The notes: a model not told the origin generated them from the letters alone. DNA of 64,000 nt from Amycolatopsis sp. NBRC 101858 (GCF_030269325.1 NZ_BSTD01000005.1:577391-641390); one strand, 5' to 3'; shown: positions 8,148 to 16,485, counted from the stretch's first letter. Numbers and translations: made by a program.

Positions 8148-8561
8148 ATGAGTTCTTTCGACACGAAGATCGCCGTCCTGCTCCGCGACGACCTGGCGTC
8201 TTGGCAGCGGCTGAACGTCACGGCGTTCCTGGTGAGCGGCATCGCCCACGTGACGCCGGAGCTGATGGGCGAGCCGTACCGCGACGCCGACGACACCGAG
8301 TACCTGCCGATGTTCGGCCAGCCGGTGATGGTGTTCTCGGGCACCGCGGCCGTCCTGACGGCGGCGCACACCCGCGCACTGGGCCGCGGCCTGCGGATTT
8401 CCATTTTCACCGACGAGCTGTTCCACACGGGCAACGACGTCGACAACCGGGCGGCGGTCCGCGCGGTGCCGGGGGAGAAGCTGACGCTGGCCGGGCTGGC
8501 GGTGCACGGCCCGAAGAACGCGGTGGACAAGATCCTCAAGGGCGCTTCATTGCACCGTTGA
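8148..8561 (+). CDS. DUF2000 domain protein
   Basis: A 137-aa protein of the DUF2000 family, which has a fold related to peptidyl-tRNA hydrolase II. It starts SSFDTKIAVLLRDDLASWQ and shows the family's central PEL-G-PY-D block (residues 37-46) and the later SIFTDELFHTGND segment. The biochemical role is unknown. It faces the AraC regulator across a short shared promoter region, the usual arrangement of a regulator and its target. Confidence 0.85.
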   Translation: MSSFDTKIAVLLRDDLASWQRLNVTAFLVSGIAHVTPELMGEPYRDADDTEYLPMFGQPVMVFSGTAAVLTAAHTRALGRGLRISIFTDELFHTGNDVDNRAAVRAVPGEKLTLAGLAVHGPKNAVDKILKGASLHR

Positions 8562-8639
8562 GACCTGTCCCCGGCATCGGTCGCGCTGGCAGCATGATCG
8601 ATGACGCCGCATCGGGCGGCCTCGGGATGGGGAGGTTCC

Positions 8640-9128
8640 GTGACTTCACTTCGTCGTGCCTGCGTGGTCCTGTCGGCGGCGGCCGGGCTGGGCTGGGCGC
8701 TGGTCCCGGTCGCTTCGGCGGATCCGCTGCAGACGGTGGACTACACCTCGGAAGCCGGCGCGGGACCGCTGCAGGGCAGCGCCCACTACGCGGCGCCGGG
8801 CGACGAGATCACCGTCTGGGAGTACAACGGCGTGCTGAAGATCGACGTCCAGTCGGGGCTGAAGGACCTGCACGTCGAGCTGAGCGCACCGGCGGGCGAG
8901 ACCCTGCACACGGGGACGTACACGGGCGCGCGGTTCCGCGGCCAGAGCGACCCGGCACTGAGCACCCCAGGGATCTTCGTCTACACGGGCGGCCTCGCGT
9001 GTGGCGACGACTACGCGGACTTCACGATCGACCGCCTCGACGCGACGGGAGTGGACGCGACGTTCATCCAGCGCTGCGGCAGCCCGGACGGCCCGGCCAC
9101 CCGCGGGGAGGTCCACTTCACGGCCTGA
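8640..9128 (+). CDS. Secreted protein of unknown function
   Basis: The start is placed at GTG 8640 because GGGGAGG lies a few bases upstream; an in-frame ATG at 8601 lacks one. The first 28 residues form a signal peptide: basic TSLRRA, a hydrophobic stretch, then an ASA cleavage site before DPLQTVDYTSE. The mature part (about 134 aa) is beta-rich with one close pair of cysteines (CGDDY and QRCGSPDG) that may form a disulphide. I do not recognise a family. The gene has a short gap before the convergent methyltransferase. Confidence 0.8.
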   Translation: MTSLRRACVVLSAAAGLGWALVPVASADPLQTVDYTSEAGAGPLQGSAHYAAPGDEITVWEYNGVLKIDVQSGLKDLHVELSAPAGETLHTGTYTGARFRGQSDPALSTPGIFVYTGGLACGDDYADFTIDRLDATGVDATFIQRCGSPDGPATRGEVHFTA

Positions 9129-9149
9129 GCTGCACCACTGGCGGCACGT

Positions 9150-9767
9150 TCACGGGGCCGTCGCGTGCACCACGAACGTGCTCCGGACCCGGTCCGGGCC
9201 CTGGTACGTGAAAGTCCGCGCCGTAACGTCCACGAACCCGGCCGACGTGGCCAGTGCCGCTGCCTCGGCGTCGTCGGTCGGGAACGTGATGTCCTTCGGC
9301 ACGAACTCCGCGAAGGCCCCCGAAGGCCGGAACCGCGCCCCCGACACGACCGAGAACGCCAGCCGGCCACCCGGCCGCAGCACCCGCCGCCAGTCCGCGA
9401 ACGCGACCGCCCCCAGGAAGTGCAGCGAGGACGCGCACAGCACGACGTCGGCCGACCCGTCCGGGGAAGGCATCGGCACCGCCGGCCCGACCTGCCACGT
9501 GATCAGCCCCGACGGATCCAGCTCGGCCGCCTTCGCCGTCGCCTGGGCCAGCATCGCCGGCGAGAGATCGACAGCCAGCACGCGAGACGGCTTCAGCCGC
9601 AACGCCGCGTACGCCGCGAAGCCCGTCCCCGTCGCGACGTCCAGCACGAGGTCCGGCTCGGGTGGCAGCGGCGAGACCAGCTCGTCCGCGACCCGGGCGT
9701 GGAAGGTGTCTTCGTCGTAGTGCTCGGCCGTGCTGTCGAAGAGGGCTGCCCTCGCGTCGTGGTCCAC
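9150..9767 (-). CDS. Class I SAM-dependent methyltransferase
   Basis: Methyltransferase of the UbiE/type 11 group. The SAM-binding motif I is LVLDVATGTGFAAYAA (residues about 41-56), followed by the acidic VLAVDLSPAMLAQA, motif II-like ADVVLCASSLHFL and motif III-like RVLRPGGRLAFSV. Length 205 aa. The substrate cannot be told from sequence. It lies just downstream of the DUF2203 gene on the same strand with a 9-base gap, so the two are probably cotranscribed. Confidence 0.9.
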   Translation of the reverse strand: MDHDARAALFDSTAEHYDEDTFHARVADELVSPLPPEPDLVLDVATGTGFAAYAALRLKPSRVLAVDLSPAMLAQATAKAAELDPSGLITWQVGPAVPMPSPDGSADVVLCASSLHFLGAVAFADWRRVLRPGGRLAFSVVSGARFRPSGAFAEFVPKDITFPTDDAEAAALATSAGFVDVTARTFTYQGPDRVRSTFVVHATAP

Positions 9768-9776
9768 GGACCCAAC

Positions 9777-10157
9777 CTAGCCGGGCCGACCAGCGATTTT
9801 CAGCGGACGGCGGCCGGCGAAGCCCAGGTCGGCGCGGTGGTACCAGCTCAGCTCGCGGTCACCCTCGAGCCAGCACAGCAGCACGTCGGTCCCGTCGAGC
9901 TCGGCCGGGAAGTCGACCAGCAGCGGCGCGAACCCCTTGAGCTCGGCGCCGGTGCGCTGGACCGTCGTCATCAGGTCGTCGAGCCGGGCCTGCGCGGCCT
10001 TCCACTCGGGCAGCCCGCCCAGCTCGGTCTCCCGCCCGCCCGGGCGCAGCGACGCCGCGAGCTCGGCCGCGTCGGCCCGGACGCGCACCAGTTCGTCGAG
10101 GACCGGCCGCAGCCGTGCCAGTTCGTCGCATGCCTCCGCGACGGTGAACAAACCCAT
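9777..10157 (-). CDS. DUF2203 family protein
   Basis: A 126-aa cytosolic protein. It opens with MGLFTVAEACDELARLRPVL, has a helical middle part, and ends with the family hallmark LLVDFPAELDGTDVLLCWLEGDRELSWYH read in pieces: LLVDFPAEL, VLLCWLEGDREL and WYHRADLGFAGRRPL. This corresponds to DUF2203, whose role is unknown. It sits directly before the methyltransferase, probably in one transcript. Confidence 0.85.
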   Translation of the reverse strand: MGLFTVAEACDELARLRPVLDELVRVRADAAELAASLRPGGRETELGGLPEWKAAQARLDDLMTTVQRTGAELKGFAPLLVDFPAELDGTDVLLCWLEGDRELSWYHRADLGFAGRRPLKIAGRPG

Positions 10158-10182
10158 CGGCCGATGATCCCACCGGCGCGGT

Positions 10183-10692
10183 TCAGGCCTCCCGGCGCCG
10201 CCGCACCAGCGCGTTGGCCAGTCCGCTGCCGACCAGCAGGAACCCCACGCCGAGCAAGCCGCCGATGAAGAGGAAGTCCATCACGCCGTACGCGATGTCA
10301 CTCTTCGGCATGAGGTTCACCAGCCGGAACCCCCAGTCGGGCACGGCCATCGCCGCGACGCCGGGCAGCACGCCGTAGATCAGCCCGCCGAGGATCGGGC
10401 CGACCGCCGACAGCGCGCCGAGCGCCGCGACGACGAGCAGCAGGATCGCCCCGCCGGCCAGCAGCGCGATGCCCAGCGGGTCGCGGTTGGTGCTCAGCGT
10501 CGCCTGGATCAGCTGCTGCTGGCGCAGCCCGCCCCAGCTCAGCAGGCCCAGTGCGACCGGCGTGAGCAGCAGCCCGCCCAGCGCGCTGACCAGGTGGGCG
10601 ACACCGCGGCGCGGCCGTTCGTCGAGCGCTTCCGTCGTGTCGTCGTAGTCCTCGTAATCGTCTTCGTATTCGCCGTACCGATGGGTCGACAT
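10183..10692 (-). CDS. Membrane protein of unknown function
   Basis: The start is ATG 10692, preceded by GGGAGGTGA. The first 30 residues are very acidic (EYEDDYEDYDD). About four hydrophobic segments follow (VAHLVSALGGLLLTPVALG, ALLAGGAILLLVVAALGAL, GGLIYGVLPGVAAMAV, FLFIGGLLGVGFLLVGSG), and the protein ends in a basic RRRREA tail, probably cytoplasmic. Length 169 aa. No family is recognised. It is divergent from icd. Confidence 0.75.
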   Translation of the reverse strand: MSTHRYGEYEDDYEDYDDTTEALDERPRRGVAHLVSALGGLLLTPVALGLLSWGGLRQQQLIQATLSTNRDPLGIALLAGGAILLLVVAALGALSAVGPILGGLIYGVLPGVAAMAVPDWGFRLVNLMPKSDIAYGVMDFLFIGGLLGVGFLLVGSGLANALVRRRREA

Positions 10693-10951
10693 GGCCGTCA
10701 CCTCCCGCATGATGAGTTCACGGATGGCATCGTGCCCTGGTTCACCCGGAAGCGCGACGCTCGCTCGGCGAGCGGTCGGATCGGCCGAACGGCGGGTCGT
10801 GCCCGGTGAGCCGTACCACATTCGGCGGGTGGAGACTTGATACCGGCCACTGCTTGACCCAGTCGGCCCTATCAAGCAGTACGCTTGTACCGCTACCGGC
10901 GAGACTTATTGAAGAAGAACGCGAAGATCCGCGGAAGGAGCACCGCTGCTC

Positions 10952-12175
10952 ATGGCCAAGATCAAGGTCCAGGGCACCGTCGTCGAACTCGACGGCGATG
11001 AGATGACCCGCATCATCTGGCAGTTCATCAAGGACAAGCTGATCCACCCGTACCTGGACGTGAACCTGGACTACTACGACCTGGGCATCGAGGAGCGGGA
11101 CCGCACCGACGACCAGGTCACGGTCGACTCCGCGAACGCGATCAAGCGGCACGGCGTGGGCGTCAAGTGCGCCACGATCACCCCGGACGAGGCCCGCGTC
11201 GAAGAGTTCGGCCTCAAGAAGATGTGGCTGTCCCCGAACGGGACGATCCGCAACATCCTCGGCGGCGTGATCTTCCGCGAGCCGATCGTCATCCAGAACA
11301 TCCCGCGGCTGGTGCCGACGTGGACGAAGCCGATCATCATCGGCCGCCACGCCCACGGCGACCAGTACAAGGCGACCAACTTCAAGGTCCCCGGCCCGGG
11401 CACGCTGACCATCAGCTACACGCCGGAAGACGGCTCCGAGCCGATGGAGTTCGAGGTCGCGAAGTTCCCCGAGGGCGGCGGCGTCGCCATGGGGATGTAC
11501 AACTTCAAGAAGTCGATCGAGGACTTCGCGCGCGCGTCGCTGCAGTACGGCCTCGACCGCGGCCTGCCGGTCTACCTCTCCACCAAGAACACCATCCTCA
11601 AGGCCTACGACGGCCAGTTCAAGGACGTGTTCGAGGAGATCTTCCAGAACGAGTTCAAGGCCGACTTCGACGCCAAGGGCATCTCCTACGAGCACCGCCT
11701 GATCGACGACATGGTCGCCGCGGCGATGAAGTGGGAGGGCGGCTACGTCTGGGCGTGCAAGAACTACGACGGTGACGTCCAGTCCGACACGGTCGCGCAG
11801 GGCTTCGGCTCGCTCGGCCTGATGACGTCGGTGCTGCGCACGCCGGACGGCAAGACCGTCGAGGCCGAGGCCGCGCATGGCACGGTCACCCGGCACTACC
11901 GCCAGCACCAGCAGGGCAAGCCGACCTCGACGAACCCGATCGCGTCGATCTACGCCTGGACCCGGGGCCTCGAGCACCGCGGCAAGCTGGACGGCAACCA
12001 GGAGCTGATCGGCTTCGCGAACAAGCTCGAAGAGGTCGTCGTCGAGACCGTCGAGAGCGGTCAGATGACGAAGGACCTGGCGCTGCTGATCAGCAAGGAC
12101 CAGCCGTTCCAGACGACCGAGGAGTTCCTCGCGACGCTGGACGACAACCTGGCCAAGAAGATCGCCCAGGGCTGA
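10952..12175 (+). CDS. icd: NADP-dependent isocitrate dehydrogenase
   Basis: Converts isocitrate to 2-oxoglutarate with NADP in the TCA cycle. The 407-aa protein is of the short homodimeric type also found in eukaryotes and many actinomycetes: it opens IKVQGTVVELDGDEMTRIIW and has the substrate-binding block SPNGTIRNILGG (residues 95-106), YDGDVQSDTVAQGFGSLGLM and EAEAAHGTVTRHYRQHQQG. The ATG at 10952 follows GGAAGGAG. It stands alone, closed by a hairpin terminator at 12189-12226. Confidence 0.97.
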   Translation: MAKIKVQGTVVELDGDEMTRIIWQFIKDKLIHPYLDVNLDYYDLGIEERDRTDDQVTVDSANAIKRHGVGVKCATITPDEARVEEFGLKKMWLSPNGTIRNILGGVIFREPIVIQNIPRLVPTWTKPIIIGRHAHGDQYKATNFKVPGPGTLTISYTPEDGSEPMEFEVAKFPEGGGVAMGMYNFKKSIEDFARASLQYGLDRGLPVYLSTKNTILKAYDGQFKDVFEEIFQNEFKADFDAKGISYEHRLIDDMVAAAMKWEGGYVWACKNYDGDVQSDTVAQGFGSLGLMTSVLRTPDGKTVEAEAAHGTVTRHYRQHQQGKPTSTNPIASIYAWTRGLEHRGKLDGNQELIGFANKLEEVVVETVESGQMTKDLALLISKDQPFQTTEEFLATLDDNLAKKIAQG

Positions 12176-12188
12176 GTTCCGCCGAAGG

Positions 12189-12226
12189 AGCCCCCTTTCC
12201 GGTTCGCCGGGAAGGGGGCTCTTTTC
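12189..12226 (+). terminator. Rho-independent terminator of icd
   Basis: AGCCCCCTTTCC and GGGAAGGGGGCT form a stem with one bulged base around the loop GGTTCGCC; CTTTTCG follows. It is 13 bases after the icd stop. Confidence 0.85.
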
Positions 12227-12355
12227 GTACACGGTGCGTTACCGGTGGGGGATGGGCACTGGCGCCTCCGGGTGGTTGCTGCGTCCGGCGCTGTCGGTCC
12301 GGGTAAAGGATTGCCTACCCTTGGCGGGGGACGGGGCACGCGGTTGGAGGAAGGC

Positions 12356-12652
12356 ATGTCGAAGAAGACTCTGCTCATCTTGGGCGCCATCGTCCTGGTC
12401 GTCATCGTCTACGTGATGAACACGGACAAGCAGGCTTCGGGAGCTTCGGCCACCGGCTGCAAGGTGACCGTGACCGCGGACGTCCTCAACGCCCGCGAGA
12501 CGGCCGACGGCAACGCGAAGGTCGTCGGCAAGTACCTGCGCGACGCCCAGTTCGACGCGCTGCCGGGCGTGCAGAACGGCTTCCGGAAGGTGGCCGACGA
12601 CAAGTGGGTCGCCGCCGCGTTCACCGAACCGGTCGCCGGGTCCGCCTGCTGA
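12356..12652 (+). CDS. Small membrane-anchored SH3-like protein
   Basis: ATG 12356 follows GGAGGAAGGC. The 98-aa product has an N-terminal hydrophobic anchor or signal (LLILGAIVLVVIVYVM) and an extracytoplasmic part of about 70 residues. That part resembles a bacterial SH3 domain: VTADVLNARETADGNAKVVG, then the AxFDALPGV and DDKWVAAAF strands. Two cysteines flank the domain. SH3 domains of this type often bind cell-wall peptides, but no target can be inferred here. Confidence 0.75.
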   Translation: MSKKTLLILGAIVLVVIVYVMNTDKQASGASATGCKVTVTADVLNARETADGNAKVVGKYLRDAQFDALPGVQNGFRKVADDKWVAAAFTEPVAGSAC

Positions 12653-12661
12653 GCCCGCTCC

Positions 12662-13210
12662 TCAGACGCCGAGCAGGTCGGCCGTGAGGGTGATGACGCC
12701 GAAGGCCGCGGCCGACAGGCCCAGCGTGCGGGCGCGCTTCGGGTCGCGCTTCGCGGCCTCCCGCCAGTAGAGGCCGATGCCGATGGCCAGCATCAGCAGC
12801 TCGACGACGGCCGAGACCGCGGGCAGCCGCCAGAGCCCGAAGCCGAACGTCGGCAGGTCGCCGGCGTTGCCGGGCAGGATCGGCAGGTCGGCGCGGTGCA
12901 CGACGAGGTCGAGCAGCCAGTGCGAGAAGACGACACCGCCGAGGATGAGCCCGGCCTGGCGCCCGAGCCAGTGGGCCGCGACGGCTCCGAAGAGGGCGGC
13001 CAGGACGAGCGCGCCGACGAGCGAATGCGTGTAGACGGCGTGGATGACGCCGCCGCCGTAGCCCTCGCCGTCGACCGTCTCGATGCCGCTGAGGTAGAGC
13101 GGCACGAAGACGACGTCGAGCCAGGCGGTGGCGAGCATGAGCGTCCACACGGGGATGGCCGGCCGGCCCGCCTTGACGGCGGCCGCGAGCCCGAAGTGCC
13201 CGGCGATCAT
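12662..13210 (-). CDS. Membrane-bound YdjM-type hydrolase-like protein
   Basis: A 182-aa integral membrane protein, usually annotated as a metal-dependent hydrolase of the LexA-regulated YdjM type. Conserved polar residues sit in membrane helices: GHFG near the start, TAWLD (29-33), YTHSLVGAL and SHWLLDLVVHRADLP. The ATG at 13210 follows GGAGG. It overlaps the stop of a 28-aa membrane peptide by ATGA, and that peptide overlaps the TetR gene the same way, so all three are translated as one coupled unit. Confidence 0.8.
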   Translation of the reverse strand: MIAGHFGLAAAVKAGRPAIPVWTLMLATAWLDVVFVPLYLSGIETVDGEGYGGGVIHAVYTHSLVGALVLAALFGAVAAHWLGRQAGLILGGVVFSHWLLDLVVHRADLPILPGNAGDLPTFGFGLWRLPAVSAVVELLMLAIGIGLYWREAAKRDPKRARTLGLSAAAFGVITLTADLLGV

Positions 13211-13293
13211 CTGCGGGCCTCCGTCCAGGGGAAGCGGGCGTCGAGCACGCCGAGCCCGACGGTGAAGAGGAGTACGGCGAGGATGAAGCTCAT
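13207..13293 (-). CDS. 28-aa single-span membrane peptide
   Basis: Short reading frame MSFILAVLLFTVGLGVLDAR followed by FPWTEARR. It has a GGAGA ribosome site 7 bases before its ATG (13293). The ATG overlaps the TetR stop as ATGA at 13290-13293, and its TGA overlaps the next ATG as ATGA at 13207-13210. The peptide is one hydrophobic helix with a charged C-terminus. Two exact start-stop overlaps plus a ribosome site make a real gene likely. Confidence 0.7.
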   Translation of the reverse strand: MSFILAVLLFTVGLGVLDARFPWTEARR

Positions 13294-13865
13294 GGTTTCT
13301 CCGCGTAGTTCGTGAGGCCTTGGACGAGCATGGATTTGAGGACTTCGAAGCTCCGGCCGACGTCTTCGGGCCGCCCGAAGCCGCCGGACGCTTCGAGCCC
13401 GGCGAACCCGTGCACGGCGGCGCGGATGCAGCGGGTGGCGTGGACGGCCTGGACGTGGTCGAAGCCGAACGGCCTGAGCACGGCGAAGACGACCTCGGCG
13501 ACGGCATGGGTGGCCCGGCTGAGCTCGGTGTCCGATGCGTCGGGGTTGGTCGTCAGGGCGTTGGTGCGGTGCGGGTGGCGCAGCAGGTAGGCGCGATAGG
13601 CGTCGGCGAGGGCGCTCACCGCCGCCGGGCCTTCGCGTCCGGTGCCGGCGGTTCTCAGTGCGTCGGCCATTTCCCGGACGACTTTGAGGTCGATGAGCCG
13701 CCGCAGGTCGGCGAGGTTTTTGACGTGCTTGTAGAGCGAGGGCGCGGCTACTCCAGCGCGTTCCGCGACCTTGGCGAGGGTCAGCGCTTCGACGCCGGAC
13801 TCGTCGACGATCTCGAGGGCCAGGGTGACCACCGCTTCGGTGGTCAGTCCCGCCCTAGGGGACAT
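13290..13865 (-). CDS. TetR/AcrR family regulator
   Basis: A 191-aa repressor. The N-terminal helix-turn-helix is typical (ALEIVDESGVEALTLAKVAE then RAGVAAPSLYKHVKNLADL). The C-terminal ligand domain is of the WHG type (HPHRTNALTTNP, IRAAVHGFAGLEASGGFG). It is the first gene of a coupled trio with a 28-aa membrane peptide and a membrane hydrolase-like protein. A perfect 14-bp palindrome 18 bases upstream of its start is the likely operator, implying autoregulation. Confidence 0.92.
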   Translation of the reverse strand: MSPRAGLTTEAVVTLALEIVDESGVEALTLAKVAERAGVAAPSLYKHVKNLADLRRLIDLKVVREMADALRTAGTGREGPAAVSALADAYRAYLLRHPHRTNALTTNPDASDTELSRATHAVAEVVFAVLRPFGFDHVQAVHATRCIRAAVHGFAGLEASGGFGRPEDVGRSFEVLKSMLVQGLTNYAEKP

Positions 13866-13883
13866 CGGGTTGGCTACTTGGCA

Positions 13884-13897
13884 TAGCTTTAAAGCTA
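13884..13897. promoter_or_regulatory. Palindromic operator upstream of tetR
   Basis: TAGCTTTAAAGCTA is a perfect 14-bp palindrome in an AT-rich patch, 18 bases before the TetR start. The size and place fit a TetR operator over the promoter. Confidence 0.6.
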
Positions 13898-14351
13898 ATG
13901 GTCGTAGCTTCGGGCGTCAAGGCGCGGTTTTTGTCGGTGGTGGCTGATAGAACTTTTCCGAGCTGGAAGACGCAGGTGAACGGAGGTGCGGCACCGTCCG
14001 GGGACGGACGACAACTGAATGCGGCATGGGCTGAGGCGAGGTGTCCGCGGGGTCTCCAGGGGGAGTTCCGCGGGCACGAGGGCTGGAGGAGTGGAGCCCG
14101 GGGACCGCGCTCGGACGGGGGTCCGAACGCGGCGGCGAGACTCCTCCGGCCTGCCGAGTGCGAGGTGAGGGCTCGTCGGCGCTTGGCCAGGGCGTGGGGC
14201 GGCGGCGCCATCGCAGCACTCGTCAGCGTGCAGGCTCGACACCGGCACGCGAGGCGGGGTCCGGCGGGACCGAAGCGGCTGGGTGAGCGGGCCTCCTGGC
14301 TGTGCCCGAGCGGCCGCAAGCCGTCCCGGGCAGCCTCGACCCGCGCAGCCG
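13898..14351. other. Intergenic stretch without a recognised gene
   Basis: Open frames exist on both strands but give compositionally biased, Arg/Ala/Pro-rich translations with no family look. One structured element is visible: 14298-14336 can fold as a long hairpin (GGCTGTGCCCGAGCGGC against GCCGTCCCGGGCAGCC), just downstream of the minus-strand MBL gene. It could end that transcript, though no T-run follows. Confidence 0.4.
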
Positions 14352-15089
14352 TCAGAGCGCGACGGTCAGGTCCTCGTCCGCGACCAGCACCTCGCCGCCG
14401 AACTCGGCGCGTGCCTCGGCGGCCGCCGCCTCGCGGTCGGTGCCTGGCCAGAAGTGGGTCAGCATGAGCCGGCGGGCTCCGGCTCGCTCGGCCCAGTGGC
14501 CCGCCTCCGCCGCGGTCATCAGAAAGCGGGGCTCTCCCTCCGCCGGTGGGGTGCGGAGGGTGGCGTCGCAGATGAACAGGTCCGCGTCGCGGCCGAGGTC
14601 CGCCAGCGCCGGCGACGGTCCCGTGTCCCCGGTGTAGGCCACCGTGAGCCCGGGCGTCGTCAGCCGCACGCCGAAGTTCGGCAGGTAGTGCGGCAGCTCG
14701 TGGGTCGTGAGCCGGAACGGTCCGATGTCGGCCGGTGCGCCGAGGTCGTGCACCTCGAACAGCTCCGACGGGTGTGGTCGCGGCTCCATCGCCGCCAAGC
14801 GCCGGAGCGTGCCGGGCGTGCAGTACAACGGCAACCGCGGCGATCCGCTGCCGGCCTGGACCGTGTAGTACCAGGCCCGCCCGAGCGCGCTCACGTCCGC
14901 GCAGTGGTCGGGGTGCTCGTGCGTCACCACCACGGCGTCGGGCAGCCCGTGCGCGAACAGGCGCGACGCCGCGCCGTACCCGAGGTCGAGGACGACGCGG
15001 AACCCGTTGTGCGACAACAGGAACCCCGCGCACGCCCGCCCGGGCTCGGGAAACCCGCCGCAGCTGCCCAGCACCGTCAGCTCACCCAT
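14352..15089 (-). CDS. MBL-fold metallo-hydrolase
   Basis: Metallo-beta-lactamase-fold hydrolase, close in look to RNase Z-like and PqsE/phosphodiesterase-like members. The metal motif is THEHPDHCAD (residues about 56-65). Later metal ligands are GDTGPSPAL, CDATLR and the closing LTHFWPG histidine. The start MGELTVLGSCGG at 15089 is the usual beginning for this family. Length 245 aa. The substrate is unknown. It is divergent from xthA with 43 bases between them. Confidence 0.88.
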   Translation of the reverse strand: MGELTVLGSCGGFPEPGRACAGFLLSHNGFRVVLDLGYGAASRLFAHGLPDAVVVTHEHPDHCADVSALGRAWYYTVQAGSGSPRLPLYCTPGTLRRLAAMEPRPHPSELFEVHDLGAPADIGPFRLTTHELPHYLPNFGVRLTTPGLTVAYTGDTGPSPALADLGRDADLFICDATLRTPPAEGEPRFLMTAAEAGHWAERAGARRLMLTHFWPGTDREAAAAEARAEFGGEVLVADEDLTVAL

Positions 15090-15132
15090 GCCCGGCAGTC
15101 TGGCAGAGCGGCCACCGGGTAGCGTGCGGTGC

Positions 15133-15930
15133 GTGCTGACCGTCTCCACCGTGAACGTCAACGGCCTCCGCGCCGCCGCCAAAAAGGGCTTCGTCGAGTG
15201 GCTCGCCGCCACGAAGGCCGACGTCGTCTGCTGCCAGGAGGTGCGCGCCACGGCGGAGCAGCTGCCCGCCGAGGTCGTCGAACCCGAGGGCTGGTTCGCG
15301 GTGCACGCCCCCTCCGCCGTGAAGGGACGCAACGGCGTCGCCGTCTACAGCCGCACCGAGCCCGAAGAGGTCCGGATCGGCTTCGGGGAGCCCGAGTTCG
15401 AGGACAGCGGCCGCTACCTCGAAGTCCACCTGCCGAACGTCGTGGTCGCGAGCCTCTACCTGCCCAGCGGGGACGTCGGCACCGAGCGCCAGGACGAGAA
15501 GGAACGCTTCATGGCCGCGTTCCTGCCCTACCTCGTCGAGCTCCGCGCCAAGGCCGCCGCGGCCGGGCGCGAGGTGGTCGTCGTGGGGGACTGGAACATC
15601 GCCTACGACAACGCCGACCTGAAGAACTGGCGCGGCAACCGCAAGAACTCCGGCTTCCTCCCCGAAGAACGCGAGTGGCTCGGCCGCGTCTACGCCGAGG
15701 CCGGCTACACCGACGTCCAGCGCCGCCTCGACCCCGAAGGCCCCGGCCCCTACACCTGGTGGTCCTACCGCGGCCAGGCCTTCGACAACGACTCCGGCTG
15801 GCGCATCGACTGCCAGCTCGCGACCCCGGGCCTCGCCGAGAAGGTCGTCGACGTCGTCGTCGAACGCGCCGCCGCCTACGACCAGCGCTGGTCCGACCAC
15901 GCGCCGGTCACCGCCACCTACGACATCTAG
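15133..15930 (+). CDS. xthA: Exodeoxyribonuclease III
   Basis: AP endonuclease/3' exonuclease of base-excision repair. Family landmarks are seen in order: TVNVNGLRAAAKKGF (start), the metal-binding glutamate in CCQEVRA (residues 31-37), GRYLEVHLPN, VVGDWNIAYDNADLKNW with the catalytic Asp and Asn, RIDCQLAT, and the final SDHAPVTATYD. The start is GTG 15133; another GTG nine bases earlier is possible. The stop overlaps the end of the convergent cupin gene by four bases. Confidence 0.93.
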   Translation: MLTVSTVNVNGLRAAAKKGFVEWLAATKADVVCCQEVRATAEQLPAEVVEPEGWFAVHAPSAVKGRNGVAVYSRTEPEEVRIGFGEPEFEDSGRYLEVHLPNVVVASLYLPSGDVGTERQDEKERFMAAFLPYLVELRAKAAAAGREVVVVGDWNIAYDNADLKNWRGNRKNSGFLPEEREWLGRVYAEAGYTDVQRRLDPEGPGPYTWWSYRGQAFDNDSGWRIDCQLATPGLAEKVVDVVVERAAAYDQRWSDHAPVTATYDI

Positions 15931-16403
15931 GCCGCCGCGCGGGCGGCGCGCCAGGTCGCGCTGTCCACGAAGTGGTTGTCGAACCGGTCCTGCGACGCCA
16001 GGATCTCCGCCGGCGACGCCTCGCCGCGCCGGATCCGGTCGATCATCCGGAAGTACTCGAAGCGCTCGACGCCGGGCGTGAACACGATCAGCACGTCCGC
16101 GCCCGATCGTTCGGTCGCGCCGAACGCGTGGTGGTTGTGCGGTGGCACGAACAGCATGTCGCCCGTCCGCACCGTCACGACCTCTTCGCCGTTCAACACC
16201 TCCAGCTCGCCGTCGAGCATGAAGAACATCTCGGCCGACGCGGTGTGGAAGTGCGGCGTCGCGCCGTCGCGTCCGCGGCCCAGCGACGCGCGGTTCGTGC
16301 TCAGGTGCCCGCCGGTCTGGGAGACGTCCGCGAGCAGGGTCATCGTGTCGGGGGTCGAGCCGAGCTGCTCGGCTTCGTCGTGGCGTACCAGCAATGTCGT
16401 CAT
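15927..16403 (-). CDS. Cupin domain protein
   Basis: A 158-aa single-cupin protein. The metal site is HFHTASAEMFFMLDGELEVL (residues 51-70) with the second motif DMLFVPPHNHHAFGA. Such proteins range from dioxygenases to isomerases and sugar-binding proteins; the reaction is not deducible. It is divergent from a MarR regulator and an 11-bp perfect inverted repeat lies 18 bases before its ATG, so it is probably the regulator's target. Confidence 0.88.
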   Translation of the reverse strand: MTTLLVRHDEAEQLGSTPDTMTLLADVSQTGGHLSTNRASLGRGRDGATPHFHTASAEMFFMLDGELEVLNGEEVVTVRTGDMLFVPPHNHHAFGATERSGADVLIVFTPGVERFEYFRMIDRIRRGEASPAEILASQDRFDNHFVDSATWRAARAAA

Positions 16404-16420
16404 GCCGATGATGGTTCCAC

Positions 16421-16450
16421 GCCTGATAGTTCGTTGTCAAACTATCAGGC
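16421..16450. promoter_or_regulatory. MarR-type operator between cupin and marR
   Basis: GCCTGATAGTT (16421-16431) and its exact reverse complement AACTATCAGGC (16440-16450) flank an 8-base spacer. It lies in the 82-base gap between the two divergent genes and so could control both. Confidence 0.7.
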
Positions 16451-16485
16451 GGCGAATAGTGCTGGCGTCGAATAGAGTGGGCGGG

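Noticed and set aside
10742..12232. Long antisense frame opposite icd
   Set aside because: It is a shadow of a highly GC-biased gene; the translation is Arg/Leu/Val-rich with no family resemblance, while icd on the other strand is unmistakable.
13898..14467. Plus-strand frame of 189 residues between tetR and the MBL gene
   Set aside because: Translation is Arg/Ala/Gly-rich without recognisable motifs and its end runs antisense to the MBL gene.
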